Part shown: in pieces, positions 12,157 to 22,795 of the stretch | How the letters are laid out: each line of letters opens with the position of its first letter | How positions within the stretch are numbered: the stretch's first letter is position 1 | Assembly: GCA_022113835.1 (NCBI GenBank) | Contig: JAILWY010000009.1 | Coordinates: 9,710,001 to 9,774,000, forward strand | Reading direction: 5' to 3' | From: Atopsyche davidsoni | Taxonomy: Eukaryota; Arthropoda; Insecta; Trichoptera; Hydrobiosidae | DNA length: 64,000 nt | Program-made: the position numbers and the translations under genes | Notes under the pieces: model-generated | Told to the model about the DNA's origin: nothing | Databases searched by the model: none | What the model saw: only the letters and a program-made list of their open reading frames with translations

Positions 12157-12478
12157 GTATGTGGCAGTGATGGTCAAACTTATGCATCTGAGTGTCACCT
12201 GAAGCTTCAAGCGTGTCGAACTCAAGAAGATGTAGTGGTACAGGCTTTTGGCATTTGCAAAGGAACTGAAGACCCAACTGGAACTGCACTGCCGTCCAAG
12301 CATTACTCTCCATTGCAATTCACACAGCAAGATGATACAAACTTCCCATCTAAGTCTACCAGACATCTATTGGTCCCAGATTCTCGAAACTATTACAACA
12401 ATTATGGAAGAGGATATGACATGTCAAGAGACAAAGATTCTACCAGCAGCCTTGATGGAGAAAAAGGACCCCATCGAG
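12157..12478 (+). CDS. agrn: Agrin-like gene, exon g: Kazal core and polar linker
   Basis: The acceptor is TTTTTTCAG and the donor GAG|GTAAGA. It runs from phase 0 to phase 1 and encodes about 107 residues. VCGSDGQTYASECHLKLQAC is a textbook Kazal core, closed by GICK. About 70 residues of polar linker follow, rich in Ser, Thr, Asp, Tyr and Asn, with no Cys, and are probably disordered. No Ser-Gly cluster of the kind used for heparan-sulfate chains is visible in this linker or elsewhere in the placed exons, so such sites, if present, must be in the unseen 5' exons. Confidence 0.92.
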
Positions 12479-12565
12479 GTAAGAATAAAGCAATAGTTTG
12501 TGTAAATTTATTACCTGAACCCATATTACTAGTGAAATATTAACAATGTTTCATTCTTATTTCAG

Positions 12566-12745
12566 CAAGTTTTGCTGCAGCTTATAGACCGACACCAGCC
12601 ACAGTCAGAGCACCTCCAGCTCTTGTAGGGGATCTCTGCAGTTTTCATTCAGATTGTCTGGGAGTTCCCAACAGTCGCTGTGATGGAGGGGCCTGTATTT
12701 GTCAATACGGACACAAGCCAGCTGCGGATAGAAGGGAATGCATAG
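12566..12745 (+). CDS. agrn: Agrin-like gene, exon h: EB-like cysteine module
   Basis: The acceptor is CTTATTTCAG and the donor ATAG|GTATTT. It is phase 1 at both ends and encodes about 60 residues: an Ala/Pro/Thr lead, then LCSFHSDCLGVPNSRCDGG, ACICQYGH and REC. The spacing resembles the EB modules of arthropod and nematode secreted proteins. It lies between the last Kazal module and the first EGF module of the laminin-G block. The EB label is tentative; membership in this gene is secure by phase. Confidence 0.88.
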
Positions 12746-12849
12746 GTATTTACAAAATATTTACCACAATTTCAAACTATTTAATTCTGTCAAATTTCTT
12801 AATCGATCACATGATATTGTGTTTTGAATAACAAAATATATGATTTCAG

Positions 12850-13219
12850 CTACAAACGATGAATTGACAACAACAACTGAAGAACCACGAGCATGTAATT
12901 CAGAACCATGCATGAACTCTGGTACATGCATCGATCTTCCAGAAGCAACCTTTACCTGTGTCTGTGATCCTCAATTTACTGGAGACCTTTGCCAAAACAA
13001 TACTCCACTGAATGCTATTATTCACCATATTGAAACACCTTCTTTTGATGGAAGGGCATTCATAAAACTAAAACCATTAAAAGCATACCATAAACTTAAC
13101 ATTGATGTAGAATTTAAAAGCTTCTCTGAAAATGGAGTTCTTCTATATAATCAACAAAAGGCTGATGGCACCGGCGATTTTGTATCCTTAGGCTTAGTAA
13201 ATGGATTTGTTGAATTTAG
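12850..13219 (+). CDS. agrn: Agrin-like gene, exon i: EGF module and start of LG1
   Basis: The acceptor is GATTTCAG and the donor AG|GTAAGA. It runs from phase 1 to phase 2 and encodes about 123 residues. A Thr/Glu stretch leads to an EGF module (CNSEPCMNSGTCIDLPEATF, CVCDPQFTGDLC) and then the first beta strands of laminin-G domain 1 (FDGRAFIKL, ENGVLLYNQQ, GDFVSLGLVNGFVEFR). One N-glycosylation sequon (NNT) follows the EGF module. This is the start of the agrin C-terminal block that binds dystroglycan and receptor partners in vertebrates; partner binding here is inferred. Confidence 0.94.
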
Positions 13220-13301
13220 GTAAGAAAACAAATCAGTGCTTTAAGTGAAAATTAATTCTAATAACTTAAAATAACACTACATATTAATATTTGACTTTCA
13301 G

Positions 13302-13514
13302 GTACAATTTGGGAGATGGTGTTGTTATTTTAACATCTCAAGAAAAGTTATTGCTGAATGAATATCACAAGGTATCAGCAAAACGCTATCACAGGGATGG
13401 AATCCTAAGTGTAGATGATTTGGAAGATGTTGTTGGACAATCAACAGGGAGTCTAAAAGCATTAGATTTGTTAGAAGATACGTACATAGGAAGTGTACCT
13501 ACAAACATCACCAA
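13302..13514 (+). CDS. agrn: Agrin-like gene, exon j: middle of LG1
   Basis: The acceptor is TGACTTTCAG and the donor CCAA|GTATGC. It is phase 2 at both ends and encodes about 71 residues of laminin-G domain 1 (YNLGDGVVILTSQEK, YHKVSAKRYHRDGILSVDD, YIGSVP). A sequon (NIT) sits just before the splice. The donor lies inside an open frame that runs on to 13572, but splicing here restores the canonical LG sequence in the next exon. Confidence 0.92.
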
Positions 13515-13606
13515 GTATGCAGCATTAGAAAACTTAAAAAAGCTATTTTCATTTTATAATCTATTGTGGTAATTTATATACTCATTTACATTGTTCTTTC
13601 TTTCAG

Positions 13607-14007
13607 GGTATTTGATAATATTGGAACAAAGTTTGGATTCACCGGATGTGTCAAACATCTAAGAGTTATTCGGCATCAAGTTACTAAGAAATTAGGAAGA
13701 GACGATTCAGCCATTCTCGGAATGGAGAATGTGCGAGAGTGTACATCTAACCCATGTGTTAGTATGCCTTGTTTCAACGGTGCCACGTGTCATGCCTCCG
13801 ATGATGATGAAGAGCAACAATACTCTTGTGTTTGCTCTAGTGGCTTCAAAGGACCTCAGTGCCAAGAAAAGATAGACCCTTGTGAAGCAAACCCATGTGG
13901 AACTGGAGAGGGAGTCATTTGTGATCCATCCGCCAATGAAGGCTATTCCTGCAAGTGTCTATTTGGAGGGAAGTTTATATCAAACGGAATCATGTCTTGT
14001 TCATACG
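13607..14007 (+). CDS. agrn: Agrin-like gene, exon k: end of LG1 and two EGF modules
   Basis: The acceptor is CTTTCTTTCAG and the donor ACG|GTAAAT. It runs from phase 2 to phase 1 and encodes about 134 residues. FGFTGCVKHLRV closes LG1. Two EGF modules follow: ECTSNPCVSMPCFNGATC to FKGPQC, and DPCEANPCGTGEGVIC to YSCKC and a final Cys. An acidic DDDEEQQ loop lies inside the first EGF module. Two EGF modules between LG1 and LG2 is the arrangement found in agrin. Confidence 0.94.
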
Positions 14008-14097
14008 GTAAATTTTTTTTTTTTATATTAAACTGGTTGAATTTAAAAATATACATGTAACTAAATTATTAATCAAAATCTCATTTTTTCCCCTTAG

Positions 14098-14344
14098 AAA
14101 CGTCAAATCTTCAAGAAACTCTTGTACCAGAATTTAACGGAAGCAGCTATCTAGAATTACCAAAACTAGATGGACTTGGAAATGCTTTTAGAATAGAGAT
14201 TTGGTTTTTGACGAGGAAACTATCTGGAGTATTGTTTTACAACAGCCAAACTAGTAAATCTAAAGGAGACTTTATTTCCATCAATTTGGTGAATGGATTT
14301 TTGCACTTTAGATTTAACTTAGGGAGTGGGATTGCAAATATTAC
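14098..14344 (+). CDS. agrn: Agrin-like gene, exon l: first half of LG2
   Basis: The acceptor is TTCCCCTTAG and the donor AC|GTGAGT. It runs from phase 1 to phase 2 and encodes about 82 residues: EFNGSSYLELPKLDGLG, FRIEIWFLTRKLSGVLFYNS, GDFISINLVNGFLHFRFNLG. These are the opening strands of laminin-G domain 2, with one sequon (NGS). Confidence 0.94.
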
Positions 14345-14435
14345 GTGAGTAAACAAAGTTATTGTAATTTGAAGTTTAATTAAAACACTAGAATTTTTGT
14401 AAAAGAATTGAACTTTTCATTCAAAACCATTTCAG

Positions 14436-14600
14436 ATGCCCGGAGAAAGTTTCCAAGGACAGATGGCATCGAGTCAGAGCATCACGCACAGGTCGAGAAG
14501 GGATATTGCGATTAGATGACTGGCCAGCCATTCATGGCTTCTCAGCTCCACCGCTTACGGAGTTAAACCTTGGACTTCCATTATTTTTAGGATCAATACC
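14436..14600 (+). CDS. agrn: Agrin-like gene, exon m: second half of LG2
   Basis: The acceptor is CCATTTCAG and the donor CC|GTAAGA. It is phase 2 at both ends and encodes about 55 residues. DRWHRVRASRTGREGILRLD is the W-H-x-V-x-x-x-R core typical of LG domains, followed by LNLGLPLFLGSIP. Confidence 0.94.
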
Positions 14601-14675
14601 GTAAGAAAATTATAATTCAGCCTTAAACCAAAAGTATGTATTAGGTGTATATAAATATCAATTTATTTTTTACAG

Positions 14676-15059
14676 AACGCATACAAAGCCACATCGTCTA
14701 TCCGGAATCACCAGTAGTTTTGTAGGTGCAATTCAGCAAGTATTTGTTAATTCTGTTCCACTCATACTTTACAATGAAGATACACCTGAATGCTCTTTCA
14801 CTACTAATGAGGAAGTATTGCCGTGTGCCTCGAGTGGTATCACTAGATACACAGGGTTCCCTTGTTCCCAGACCGCTAACCCATGTCAAAATAAAGGAGC
14901 TTGTGTATCAATGTTGAATGAATACAAATGTGTATGTAGGCAAGGCTATGAAGGGCGAAATTGTGAAGTTAATGCGTTCATTGAAGAAGTTGACAATAAT
15001 ACACCGGTCAAATTCAATGGAGATACATTCTATGCATACAGAAGCCGAGGTGTAAGAAG
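14676..15059 (+). CDS. agrn: Agrin-like gene, exon n: end of LG2, EGF module, start of LG3
   Basis: The acceptor is ATTTTTTACAG and the donor is AG|GTATAA, chosen because only this one keeps LG3 in frame (phase 2). It encodes about 128 residues. ITSSFVGAIQQVFVNSVPL ends LG2. CSQTANPCQNKGACVSM to YEGRNC is the last EGF module. PVKFNGDTFYAY starts LG3. The donor is weak. A better-looking GTAAGA eight bases upstream would shift the frame. Reading through the chosen donor gives two more codons and then TAA. Confidence 0.92.
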
Positions 15060-15497
15060 GTATAATTAATTGTTAATGTAATCAATTATACTTGACTAAT
15101 TTATGTAAATGTACTCATATTTTAACAATTTAACTTTTCCGCAAACTTTCAGTACTAACAGCATGAAGAACAAAGTGAAAATTGACAGCTAACATCAAGC
15201 CACAAGAAAATAGCTTAATAATATTAACACTTATGTCTTCATACAATAATATAATTTGATATATAATAAGGAATAATTTTAACAATAAATTCTCTAACTT
15301 TCTTCAGTAAGTTTATCTTTCATTCCACTAATACAAATTAATTTAACTATTAATTTTTATTATAAATATCATATCAAACTTTCTTATTCATCTTGTAATC
15401 AAATAATATTAATCTAGTGTTATTACAAATTCTTATTGATTTGCACTTAGTTACAAAGTTACAATCTATATGTATATAAAACATTACAACATTGCAG
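15060..15497 (+). other. Intron n-o with possible retained-intron stop
   Basis: A 438-bp AT-rich intron, long for this end of the gene. The first in-frame stop is TAA, two codons past the donor. Several AATAAA-like hexamers follow, so a shorter transcript ending here is conceivable but unproven. Confidence 0.6.
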
Positions 15498-15862
15498 AAA
15501 GTATCCAGATCGTGGGCTTCGTTTAGAAATAAAATTCCGAACGACAGAGAGTTCAGGACTTCTTATGTGGAGAAGAAAAGGTGGAGTTGGACATGGTGAT
15601 TTCTTGGCTTTAGGAATCATAAATGGTCACGCTGAGCTAATCTACAGCGATTACAGCTCTCGCGATACTGCATCAAATCACAATGACAGGTGGTACAATA
15701 CCTTAAAGACCCGACAGAGAGTGGACGATGGCTTTTGGCATTCAATTGTTGTGAGACGGCGGAAGAAAATGTCTTTCATACAAGCGGATGACCAGCCTTC
15801 AATCAGAGGTTATACTCAACTACCACTTGTATCCTCGAAAGCCAATCCTAAGATATGGATAG
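15498..15862 (+). CDS. agrn: Agrin-like gene, exon o: LG3 core
   Basis: The acceptor is CATTGCAG and the donor ATAG|GTAAAT. It runs from phase 2 to phase 1 and encodes about 121 residues: LRLEIKFRTTESSGLLMWRR, GHGDFLALGIINGHAELIY, DDGFWHSIVVRRRKKMSF and ANPKIWIG. This is the body of the third laminin-G domain, the part that in vertebrate agrin contacts LRP4. The Asp of GHGD is in the usual calcium-site position of LG domains; calcium binding is inferred. Confidence 0.95.
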
Positions 15863-16019
15863 GTAAATATTTTTTTTCATTTTAACATATGAATAGATAC
15901 TTTATTACATGTTAAAAACATACTTTACTAATGATATTGATGAAAATTATTAATCTGCATTTAATTGAATTGAAAATAATTTGTAAGAATACTACTAAAA
16001 TTTTAGATATATATATATA

Positions 16020-17423
16020 CACCCATACCTCGCTTTACGGCCTAGATACGTTCCACGAAACTTGGCCGCAAAGTGAAAAGCCGTATAAGGAATCAATTAT
16101 TCTAATACAAATTCAATGGGATCGATTCCAAATTTGATAAATATGGAACACTTTTTACACATTCTGGCCATATTTTTTTCCAAACATGGTTCATTGTTGC
16201 TGTCAACAGCATCCTTGATGTTATAGTTTTTCCAAAATGTTTTAATTGAAGCTTTACCATCGGTTTCTCTTATAAGTTCTCGGAAAGATCGGCGTAGGTA
16301 ATATGCCTTAAAAGTGGCTATTGCACCCTGATCCATTGTTTGGATCAGAACTGTTGTATTTTTCGGAAGGTACTCAATCATGAAATCTTTAGATAGCTCG
16401 GACAAATTAGTAGGATGCCCTGGTGCATTGTCCAAAATTAGCAAAGCCTTGTTGGTTAAGTTATTGTCTCGCAAATATTTTTTCACTTCTGTACAAAAGT
16501 GATTTTTGAACCAATCCTCAAAAGTAGCTTTAGTCATCCAAGCTTTCTTGTTGGATTTCCATATGACGGGTAATGGATTTTTATTTAGTCCTTTAAGAGG
16601 CCTTGGATTTCCGGACAAATATATTAAAAGTGGTTTTTGCTTAAAATCACCCGCGGCATTTGCACCAAGTAGCAAAGTTAATCGTTCTTTAGACACTTAT
16701 AACCTGGCGCAGATTTTTCGGTTTTTGAATGTACGTGCGATCAGGCATTCGCTTCCAATAAAGCCCTGTTTCGTCTACGTTAAACACTTATTCAGGTTTA
16801 TAACCGCCTCTTTCAATAATTCCCTTTAAAATGTTGGGATATTCATTAGCACAAGCTGCTTCACCTTTCATTTTCAAATTATGCAAATTAAATCTATTTT
16901 TAAATTTTTCAAACCATCCTCGGCTTGCTTGGAATGTGACATCTTCAGCAGATTCATCGGTATCTCCATTCTTCAAATTTTTTAAAATACTAAAAGCTTT
17001 TTCCTGGATAGTCATTTGACTCATTGGCATTCTCCGTTTGTTATTGTCCTCAATCCATATAATTAATAGTTAAAATAAGTTTAATAAAAAAATACACATT
17101 TAAAAAAAATTATTTGTGCATACATACATATGTATTTACGTACCAAAAATGTTCCTAATAATTTCCAATTTTTCCAGTTAATGTGCAACAATCAGTAATA
17201 AATATGTACATAAAACACTCACAGACAAGTCTAAACCAGCCGCTCTATGAGCACACAATCAACTCTATGAATAACGCTCGTAAACAATATAACATCGAAA
17301 AAAAGTTTTTTTTGCCGTTATAGCGAAACATTTTAGGCCGTATATCGAAAACGTGCTCTAATTGAAAAGAGCCATTATAGCGAAAGGCCGTATATAGAGC
17401 GGCCGTATAGCGAGGTATGGGTG
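16020..17423 (-). mobile_element. Tigger/pogo-type transposon in the last intron
   Basis: The element is 1,404 bp. Its terminal inverted repeats read CACCCATACCTCGCT then TACGGCC, with one mismatch in 23 bp, and it is flanked by TA on both sides. TA target duplication and a CENP-B/jerky-like transposase place it in the pogo/Tigger branch of Tc1-mariner. The right end carries several short repeats of GGCCGTATA and TATAGCGAAA, possible transposase sites. It lies antisense to the host gene. Confidence 0.92.
16097..17030 (-). pseudogene. Broken Tigger/pogo transposase
   Basis: The gene reads right to left. The segment 17030-16788 encodes a CENP-B-type helix-turn-helix region (QASRGWFEKFKNRFNLHNLK), then a stop at 16790-16788. 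The next stretch, still in that frame, encodes VFNVDETGLYWKRMPDRTYI, holding the first catalytic Asp. A frameshift near 16696 then moves to the DDE domain, with LLLGANAAGDFKQKPLLIY, LDNAPGHP (second Asp) and TMDQGAIATFKAYYLR (third acidic position). At least one stop and one frameshift make it inactive. Confidence 0.9.
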
Positions 17424-17731
17424 TATATATATGATTAGCTAATTAGATAATTGAGCTTTTGTTAATGACTTAATATAATTTAATGAAATTTATTCTGAAG
17501 TGGTTAAATCGTTTACCCTTTTCAGTGCAGCACAGTTTTAATAATGATTGTCTTCATATAATACTCACTACTATCATAATGAAATTTGTTTTTCTTTACT
17601 TATAGGTAAACACAATGTTCAAATAAACATTACGTTGCTAAAATAAAAACTTAGTGTTTGAGATCGATAATAATACTATAAGATATTCTTGATATACTTA
17701 TAAATTTTATACTTAAATATTTTTGATGTAG

Positions 17732-17874
17732 GTGGAGCACCATCATTACCCCATGGTCTCCCTTCACAGCTGTACCTCGGCCTAAAGGGCTGTGTCTCGA
17801 GCATCAAGTCTAATGGACGTCACCTTGACCTTAACAAGCCAATAGGTCAGCAAAAGGACATTGAAAAATGCTGA
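17732..17874 (+). CDS. agrn: Agrin-like gene, last exon p: end of LG3 and stop
   Basis: The acceptor is TTTTTGATGTAG. The first two bases complete a Gly codon. It encodes 47 residues ending GCVSSIKSNGRHLDLNKP, then DIEKC and TGA at 17872-17874. GCV-SI and the final Cys form the usual LG disulfide pair at the extreme C-terminus, as in other agrins. All 16 exons from 3462 on total 4,115 bp and translate without an internal stop. Confidence 0.94.
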
Positions 17875-18177
17875 CAGTCAAGATCTTGCAGGGTGAATAT
17901 TGTTACTCACAGATGAATACTGTACATAAAATCTTAGGTAATAACTATTATTAGTGTTAATTTTGCAGCTCTACTAGTACATTTTCTATAAGGACTTTAC
18001 CTTTAGTCCCTGTTGTTGATCAGAACTAGATTTTCTGTACATTTTTATACTGAAGTGTGTATTTAAAATATATTTGGTGCTGTAATTAAGAGAGCCATTA
18101 TCAAAAACTATTGCTTTGTTATTGTTATCTTTGTTCCCTATAATGGATATCACATAATTTCAGTAGAATATATGTTC

Positions 18178-18183
18178 AATAAA
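18178..18183 (+). promoter_or_regulatory. Candidate polyadenylation signal (proximal)
   Basis: AATAAA about 300 bp after the stop codon, followed by TGTTTTTGTATGT, a plausible downstream GU-rich element. It is the first strong candidate for the agrin-like mRNA end. Confidence 0.5.
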
Positions 18184-20552
18184 TGTTTTTGTATGTATTA
18201 CTTATTTTATGAATAACTGATTAATTTTCTGTTAGAATTATGTTTTACACAAATATTATCGGATTTTATTCGTTTTTATTTTAAATAGTGTATTATCCAG
18301 TAATATGCTAAATATCCCAAATGAATTTACTTTTACGTGCCATTTTAAAAAAAATATTTCAAATTTAAAATAACGACCTATTTTCCTTGAATAATATCAT
18401 CTAAGTCATCTTATTTTATCTTACATGTTTAATATTCCAAGTCAAGTTTTGTAGTAATATAAATTCACGTTTGAACTGCCGATGCTTCTATTGTATTCGT
18501 TTTCAAAGAAGTCTGTGTGTAAATAATGTATATAAATAAATACTGTTAGAATAAGGTATCAATTTTATAGGTAAAATTTATCAATCATGTTGCCATTTTG
18601 AATGTATATTATTATCATATTATAAAAGAAGTTTCTATAAGTTTACTAACCCAATGACCCTTTGTTTATTTGAAGCCATGAAATTTTTAAAATATACTAC
18701 TTGTTCACTTACTAAGGGCAAGGTGAATTTAGAAATCTTGAGATAGATAACTACACCAAACGAACCTACACAGTTGAATCTATCCCATTTTCAATTGTTA
18801 TCATCATAATAGTTGTGAATATTTAAATTCTTAAGTTTTTGTTATCTTTACTTTTTGTTAATGTCAATCTTCTTAATTAAAAAAGACATAAATTTTTCAA
18901 ATAAACAAAAATTTTACTAAAATACTAACAAAAAATATTACAAAATAGCATTATTTGCTTTGAGCAAATTATTTGTCTCCGGTAAAATATAGCTTTAAGT
19001 ATGAGTAATATTTAAATGCAAATAACAATGTATAAATGTTTTTGCTGGTTTAACACTTTTTTTATAATAATCTGTCGTACAATATTATTGTTTTATTTGT
19101 TTGTTAAAAGACTGATGTTACACTGTTTAAAATTTTTCAAAATAATATAATAAATAAATAATTTGAGCTCCTAATGTCATTTAATTGATTTGATATTTAT
19201 AGGAATAAATCAATGAGTACAACAGTGTATTTTCATGTAATATATATATATAAAATTATTATTTCAATTTTACTGTTTTGCACTGGCCTAAATATTTTTT
19301 TTTTATACTGATCACTGGCCTTTTGAAATTAAGCAACCCTTTATAAATAGTTAAATTGTGTAATCAAAAAAATACTTGTGATAAGACATAAATTATTAAG
19401 CATATATAATTTTTCTTACAAAACTACTAATGGACTGAACTGCCTACTTCTTTGTATAATGATATTTATATTCACTGCGACAATAAATTTTTAACAATTT
19501 TTTAATCAAACTTTTTGAAACGCTTTTACTGATACTTTGAATAAAATAAAATAAAAATTGCTTAGGTATATCTTACATAGTCAACAAGATTTTATATTAA
19601 TGAAAATACAATGTTGTATTTCTCTGGCAACATCCCTTTGTTAATAACATTAGGTTCATTATTTATATTGAATTAGTACATACTATTGTTTAAGTAAGTA
19701 CCTAGTTAATGCATAATTGTTTTACTACAATAATTTTATAAATATTAATAAAAATATGTATACTATATAATAATAAAATCTGAGAATAATTCAATTTATA
19801 ATATGTCGACAGTATTTTCAACATAAGTTTTATTATCTACTCTTTTATACAAACTTTCAAGATCATATAGCTTATTGCTATATGGAATAATTACTACTTT
19901 ATGATTATATTATGAAAACCACACTGTCCATTTTTTTTTCAGGACTTCAATTATATTTGCCTTTATAAAGTTTCTTTATAAAGTCAATATATACATTCCA
20001 TCTTAAAACGGGTGTAAAACATTTAAAAAAAAATTTGATTTACTATTGTAAATAAATAAAAACCTTGTTATAGATTTATTAGTAAGATTGATTTTGTACT
20101 ACCTTGTATAATAAATACTGTCAGTATCTATTTCTACTAGTTAATTAATAATAAATATATTACAACACACAGTAATTATATAAATGTGTGAGTATCTAAC
20201 GCAGCTGTCAAATTAATGGTTAAAGCATATCTTTACTTAATAATTATGAAATTCATTTGATATGCATATCATATTCGAGGTAAATAAAATAGCTTAATTA
20301 AAATAATGCTTTCTGTTTCAACTCTATGCTTGATACAATATGTAAATTTATAGAAAAATAGAATGAAATACATAAAAATTCAATTGTAATAAAAAATGGG
20401 ACTTTATAAATACTTTGGATGTTACTGTTCATATCATTTTAAATTGTGGCATATCCAATGAACATATAAAATAAAAATTATAAACTATAATAATAGATAA
20501 GTATGCAATATTGTAAGGGTTTACACTGTATATTGTTCAGTTTAATATAGTA

Positions 20553-20558
20553 AATAAA
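20553..20558 (+). promoter_or_regulatory. Candidate polyadenylation signal (distal)
   Basis: AATAAA followed within 20-40 bp by TGTTACTTGCCTTTG. If used, the 3' UTR would be about 2.7 kb. RNA evidence is needed to choose between this and the proximal site. Confidence 0.35.
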
Positions 20559-20580
20559 ACAATATTTTAATGTTACTTGC

Positions 20581-22030
20581 CTTTGTTTTATTGGAAAATT
20601 GAATTTGTGGCGGCACTGAGTAGAAAACCAAAAGTAAATGTGGCATTTACATTTTGTGTAAAAATATTCTTCCCAAATGCAATAACAGTTAAAAACCCCT
20701 GGTAATGTTTTTTTTTATACTAACTATCCCTTTCTCTCTCCATAACTTAACAAAAATATTTCATGTGTGCCAAATGCCTGCATGACTCCTTATCCACCAC
20801 ACTTCATATAGCAGATACATAAGAAATCAAATAATTTTGTGTGGACCCATACTGAATAAGGTACAAATATTTTAAAAGTAACATGCCTGCCTTTTTGAAT
20901 AACATACAATATGAAATTTTATGAACCCTTGCTGTATGAAAATCTCTCTTGCAGCTTTTTGTTACATCAACTCATTTTATTTTAAAGCATTCTCTTTATT
21001 TTTTATTAAACACAAATATCCTTATTAGACATTTTAAATCCTGATATCTTGAATATGCTGATATTATATATCCATTATTTTATGAACCATTTATTACTTG
21101 TTATGTTTTATAAAACAATATATAATTGATAATTGTCAAATATGAGCTATTTCATTTCAAAGCTTTTTTTTCTAATTACTATTTTCAGACAAGATTCTCA
21201 GCTCTTTAAGGCTTGTCTTCAATTCACAAAAATACTTTGGTAAATATGTAATCTTTTGGGTATCATAATAAAAATGTTATTTTATTTTTTTATACTCTTG
21301 TTTTTTTTCAATTACTCACTCAAATAAATTTTGTATTTATTATTATAATTCTATAAAAATAAATGTATGAACAACGTGAATACATGAACGAAGAGTAAAG
21401 TAAAATAACTTTGAACAAATATTAACACAGCCGATGACATTCAGCAATGTCAAGATTAATTCTTTGAATTGTTACAATAACACTACTTAAGTACACTGCT
21501 GTCCTCCCACACAGCATAAAACAAAGGTGAAATATAATACAATATATTATGCAGTCACAATATAAAAAATACTGAACGGATCTATCTACAGATAAAAAAA
21601 GCAAATGCCTACACCTTGTATAAGTAAAAACAAAATTGACGATGGTAAAAAGCTAATAGAATTACAGCCCCGAAGTTCTTTTCTTCCTACAAACAATGGG
21701 TGCAGTTTGTAGGAAGAAAAAAGGTAAAGAGAATAGTACGGTTTTACAAAACTTGAACATAACAAAATGGCATTCATCATTTAACAACTATCTCTATTAT
21801 AACCTAAAAAACGAACTGTCAGATTCTATAAATTTATCCACAATATTGTTCCATAAATGAATACTGCAAGCCATGTTTATAAAGCTGCTTTTACACGAGC
21901 AACTAAAATCTCCAAAAAATTAAATAATATGAAAATTTATGAAAATACATACATGTTATAATAAAACTAGTGCTTGTTTAATTTATTACCACAATTTTAT
22001 TTTGATTGCAATAAATAATAGACCTTTGAA
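20581..22030. other. Intergenic, no gene seen
   Basis: AT-rich sequence with only one notable structure, the hairpin at 21681-21718. Short open frames here are low-complexity and unsupported. Confidence 0.6.
21681..21718. repeat. Small perfect hairpin
   Basis: TTCTTCCTACAAAC at 21681-21694 pairs with GTTTGTAGGAAGAA starting at 21705, with a 10-base loop. Pyrimidine/purine flanks extend the pairing by several bases. It is too short for a usual miRNA precursor; it may be a MITE remnant. Confidence 0.75.
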
Positions 22031-22053
22031 GCAATTTTTACAGTGGGAATACT

Positions 22054-22450
22054 TTGCTTGCCGCCGCTCGGTACATGATAACCGTCAATTGTTCGTTAAT
22101 TTTGAAGTCTAAAATAACGCCCCACCAGCTCGCAGCGACTCCGGGCCGCGCCATAGTCCCTCGTCCAGCAGTCATGGACGAGAGCCTGAGTCGAAGCAGC
22201 AGCAGGTCGAGCTTCGTGTGCGACCTGGAGAAGGACTTCAGCGATATGGAGATCATGAAAAAGTCTAGAAGAAGCGTAGTTTTGAGGACGCTTTTTTCGC
22301 TATGGTGACAAATTCTACTCCGGTGTCATCATCCGAGTGTTAGCCGAACGCTCGGGTGGAGATGGGCGGAAATCGCATCGTCGGCCTGAAGCTGGGAGAC
22401 TTCGAGTTGGCATCGTGGGGTTCCTCCACTGACGCTCTCTGCTCTCAGAC
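22054..22450 (+). other. GC-rich coding-like island of unknown origin
   Basis: A sharp GC-rich block in AT-rich surroundings. A 22054-22308 open frame includes MDESLSRSSSRSSFVCDLEK and DFSDMEIMKKSRR, a charged Ser-rich sequence of the kind seen at the start of non-LTR retrotransposon ORF1 proteins. The frame ends at a TGA and no reverse transcriptase follows. I do not recognise it. It may be a dead retroelement fragment or an orphan exon. Confidence 0.3.
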
Positions 22451-22694
22451 TGTATAGTTCACGTGGTTGGACAAAGTCTGAAATCATTCGATGAAACTTC
22501 ATTAAGACTGATTGCGACTAACTTAATAATTAACTTCAGGGGGATTCAGGATTAGCTGGTTTAATGAGGTTTCGTAACCACGCATTGTGTGCGTTTTAAT
22601 TTTATATCCTATCCATCAATTGCCATTTCATACGTGAAAATTACATATGAAGCATAATTATTTTCATTGAACCTGGAGAATTTATAACTTGAGC

Positions 22695-22795
22695 ATAATT
22701 CTTCACAAGGATTTGAACCCGGGACCGCTTGTGTCAATGGTGGTCAGTAAGACATTCTCTGACGCTAATTTCTTTTGTGTTTCAACAATAAATAC
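22695..22795 (-). repeat. tRNA-derived SINE head (remnant)
   Basis: On the minus strand CCCGGGTTCAAATCC is a good RNA polymerase III B box. About 50 bp upstream is TAGCGTCAGAGAAT, an A-box-like sequence. The distance fits a tRNA-derived SINE or a decayed tRNA. Acceptor-stem pairing is poor, so it is not called a functional tRNA. Confidence 0.5.

Larger units (their letters stand above)
15863..17731 (+). other. Last intron, expanded by a transposon
   Basis: This intron is 1,869 bp. Three quarters of it is the Tigger/pogo insertion at 16020-17423. Without the insertion it would be about 465 bp, close to the previous intron. Confidence 0.85.
17875..20580 (+). other. Probable 3' UTR and flank of the agrin-like gene
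   Basis: Very AT-rich sequence with no coding signal. There are several AATAAA hexamers, at 18178 and 18535 among others, and one at 20553 followed by a T/G-rich stretch. Any of these could end the transcript. I see no other gene or structured RNA here. Confidence 0.5.

Noticed and set aside
12150..12165. TTTTTTCAG|GTATGT looks like a recursive splice (ratchet) site
   Set aside because: The bases after AG encode VCGSDG, the conserved Kazal core, in phase with both neighbours. It is an ordinary exon start.
22695..22795. A functional tRNA gene
   Set aside because: The B box is good but the acceptor and D stems do not pair, so I call a tRNA-derived SINE remnant instead.
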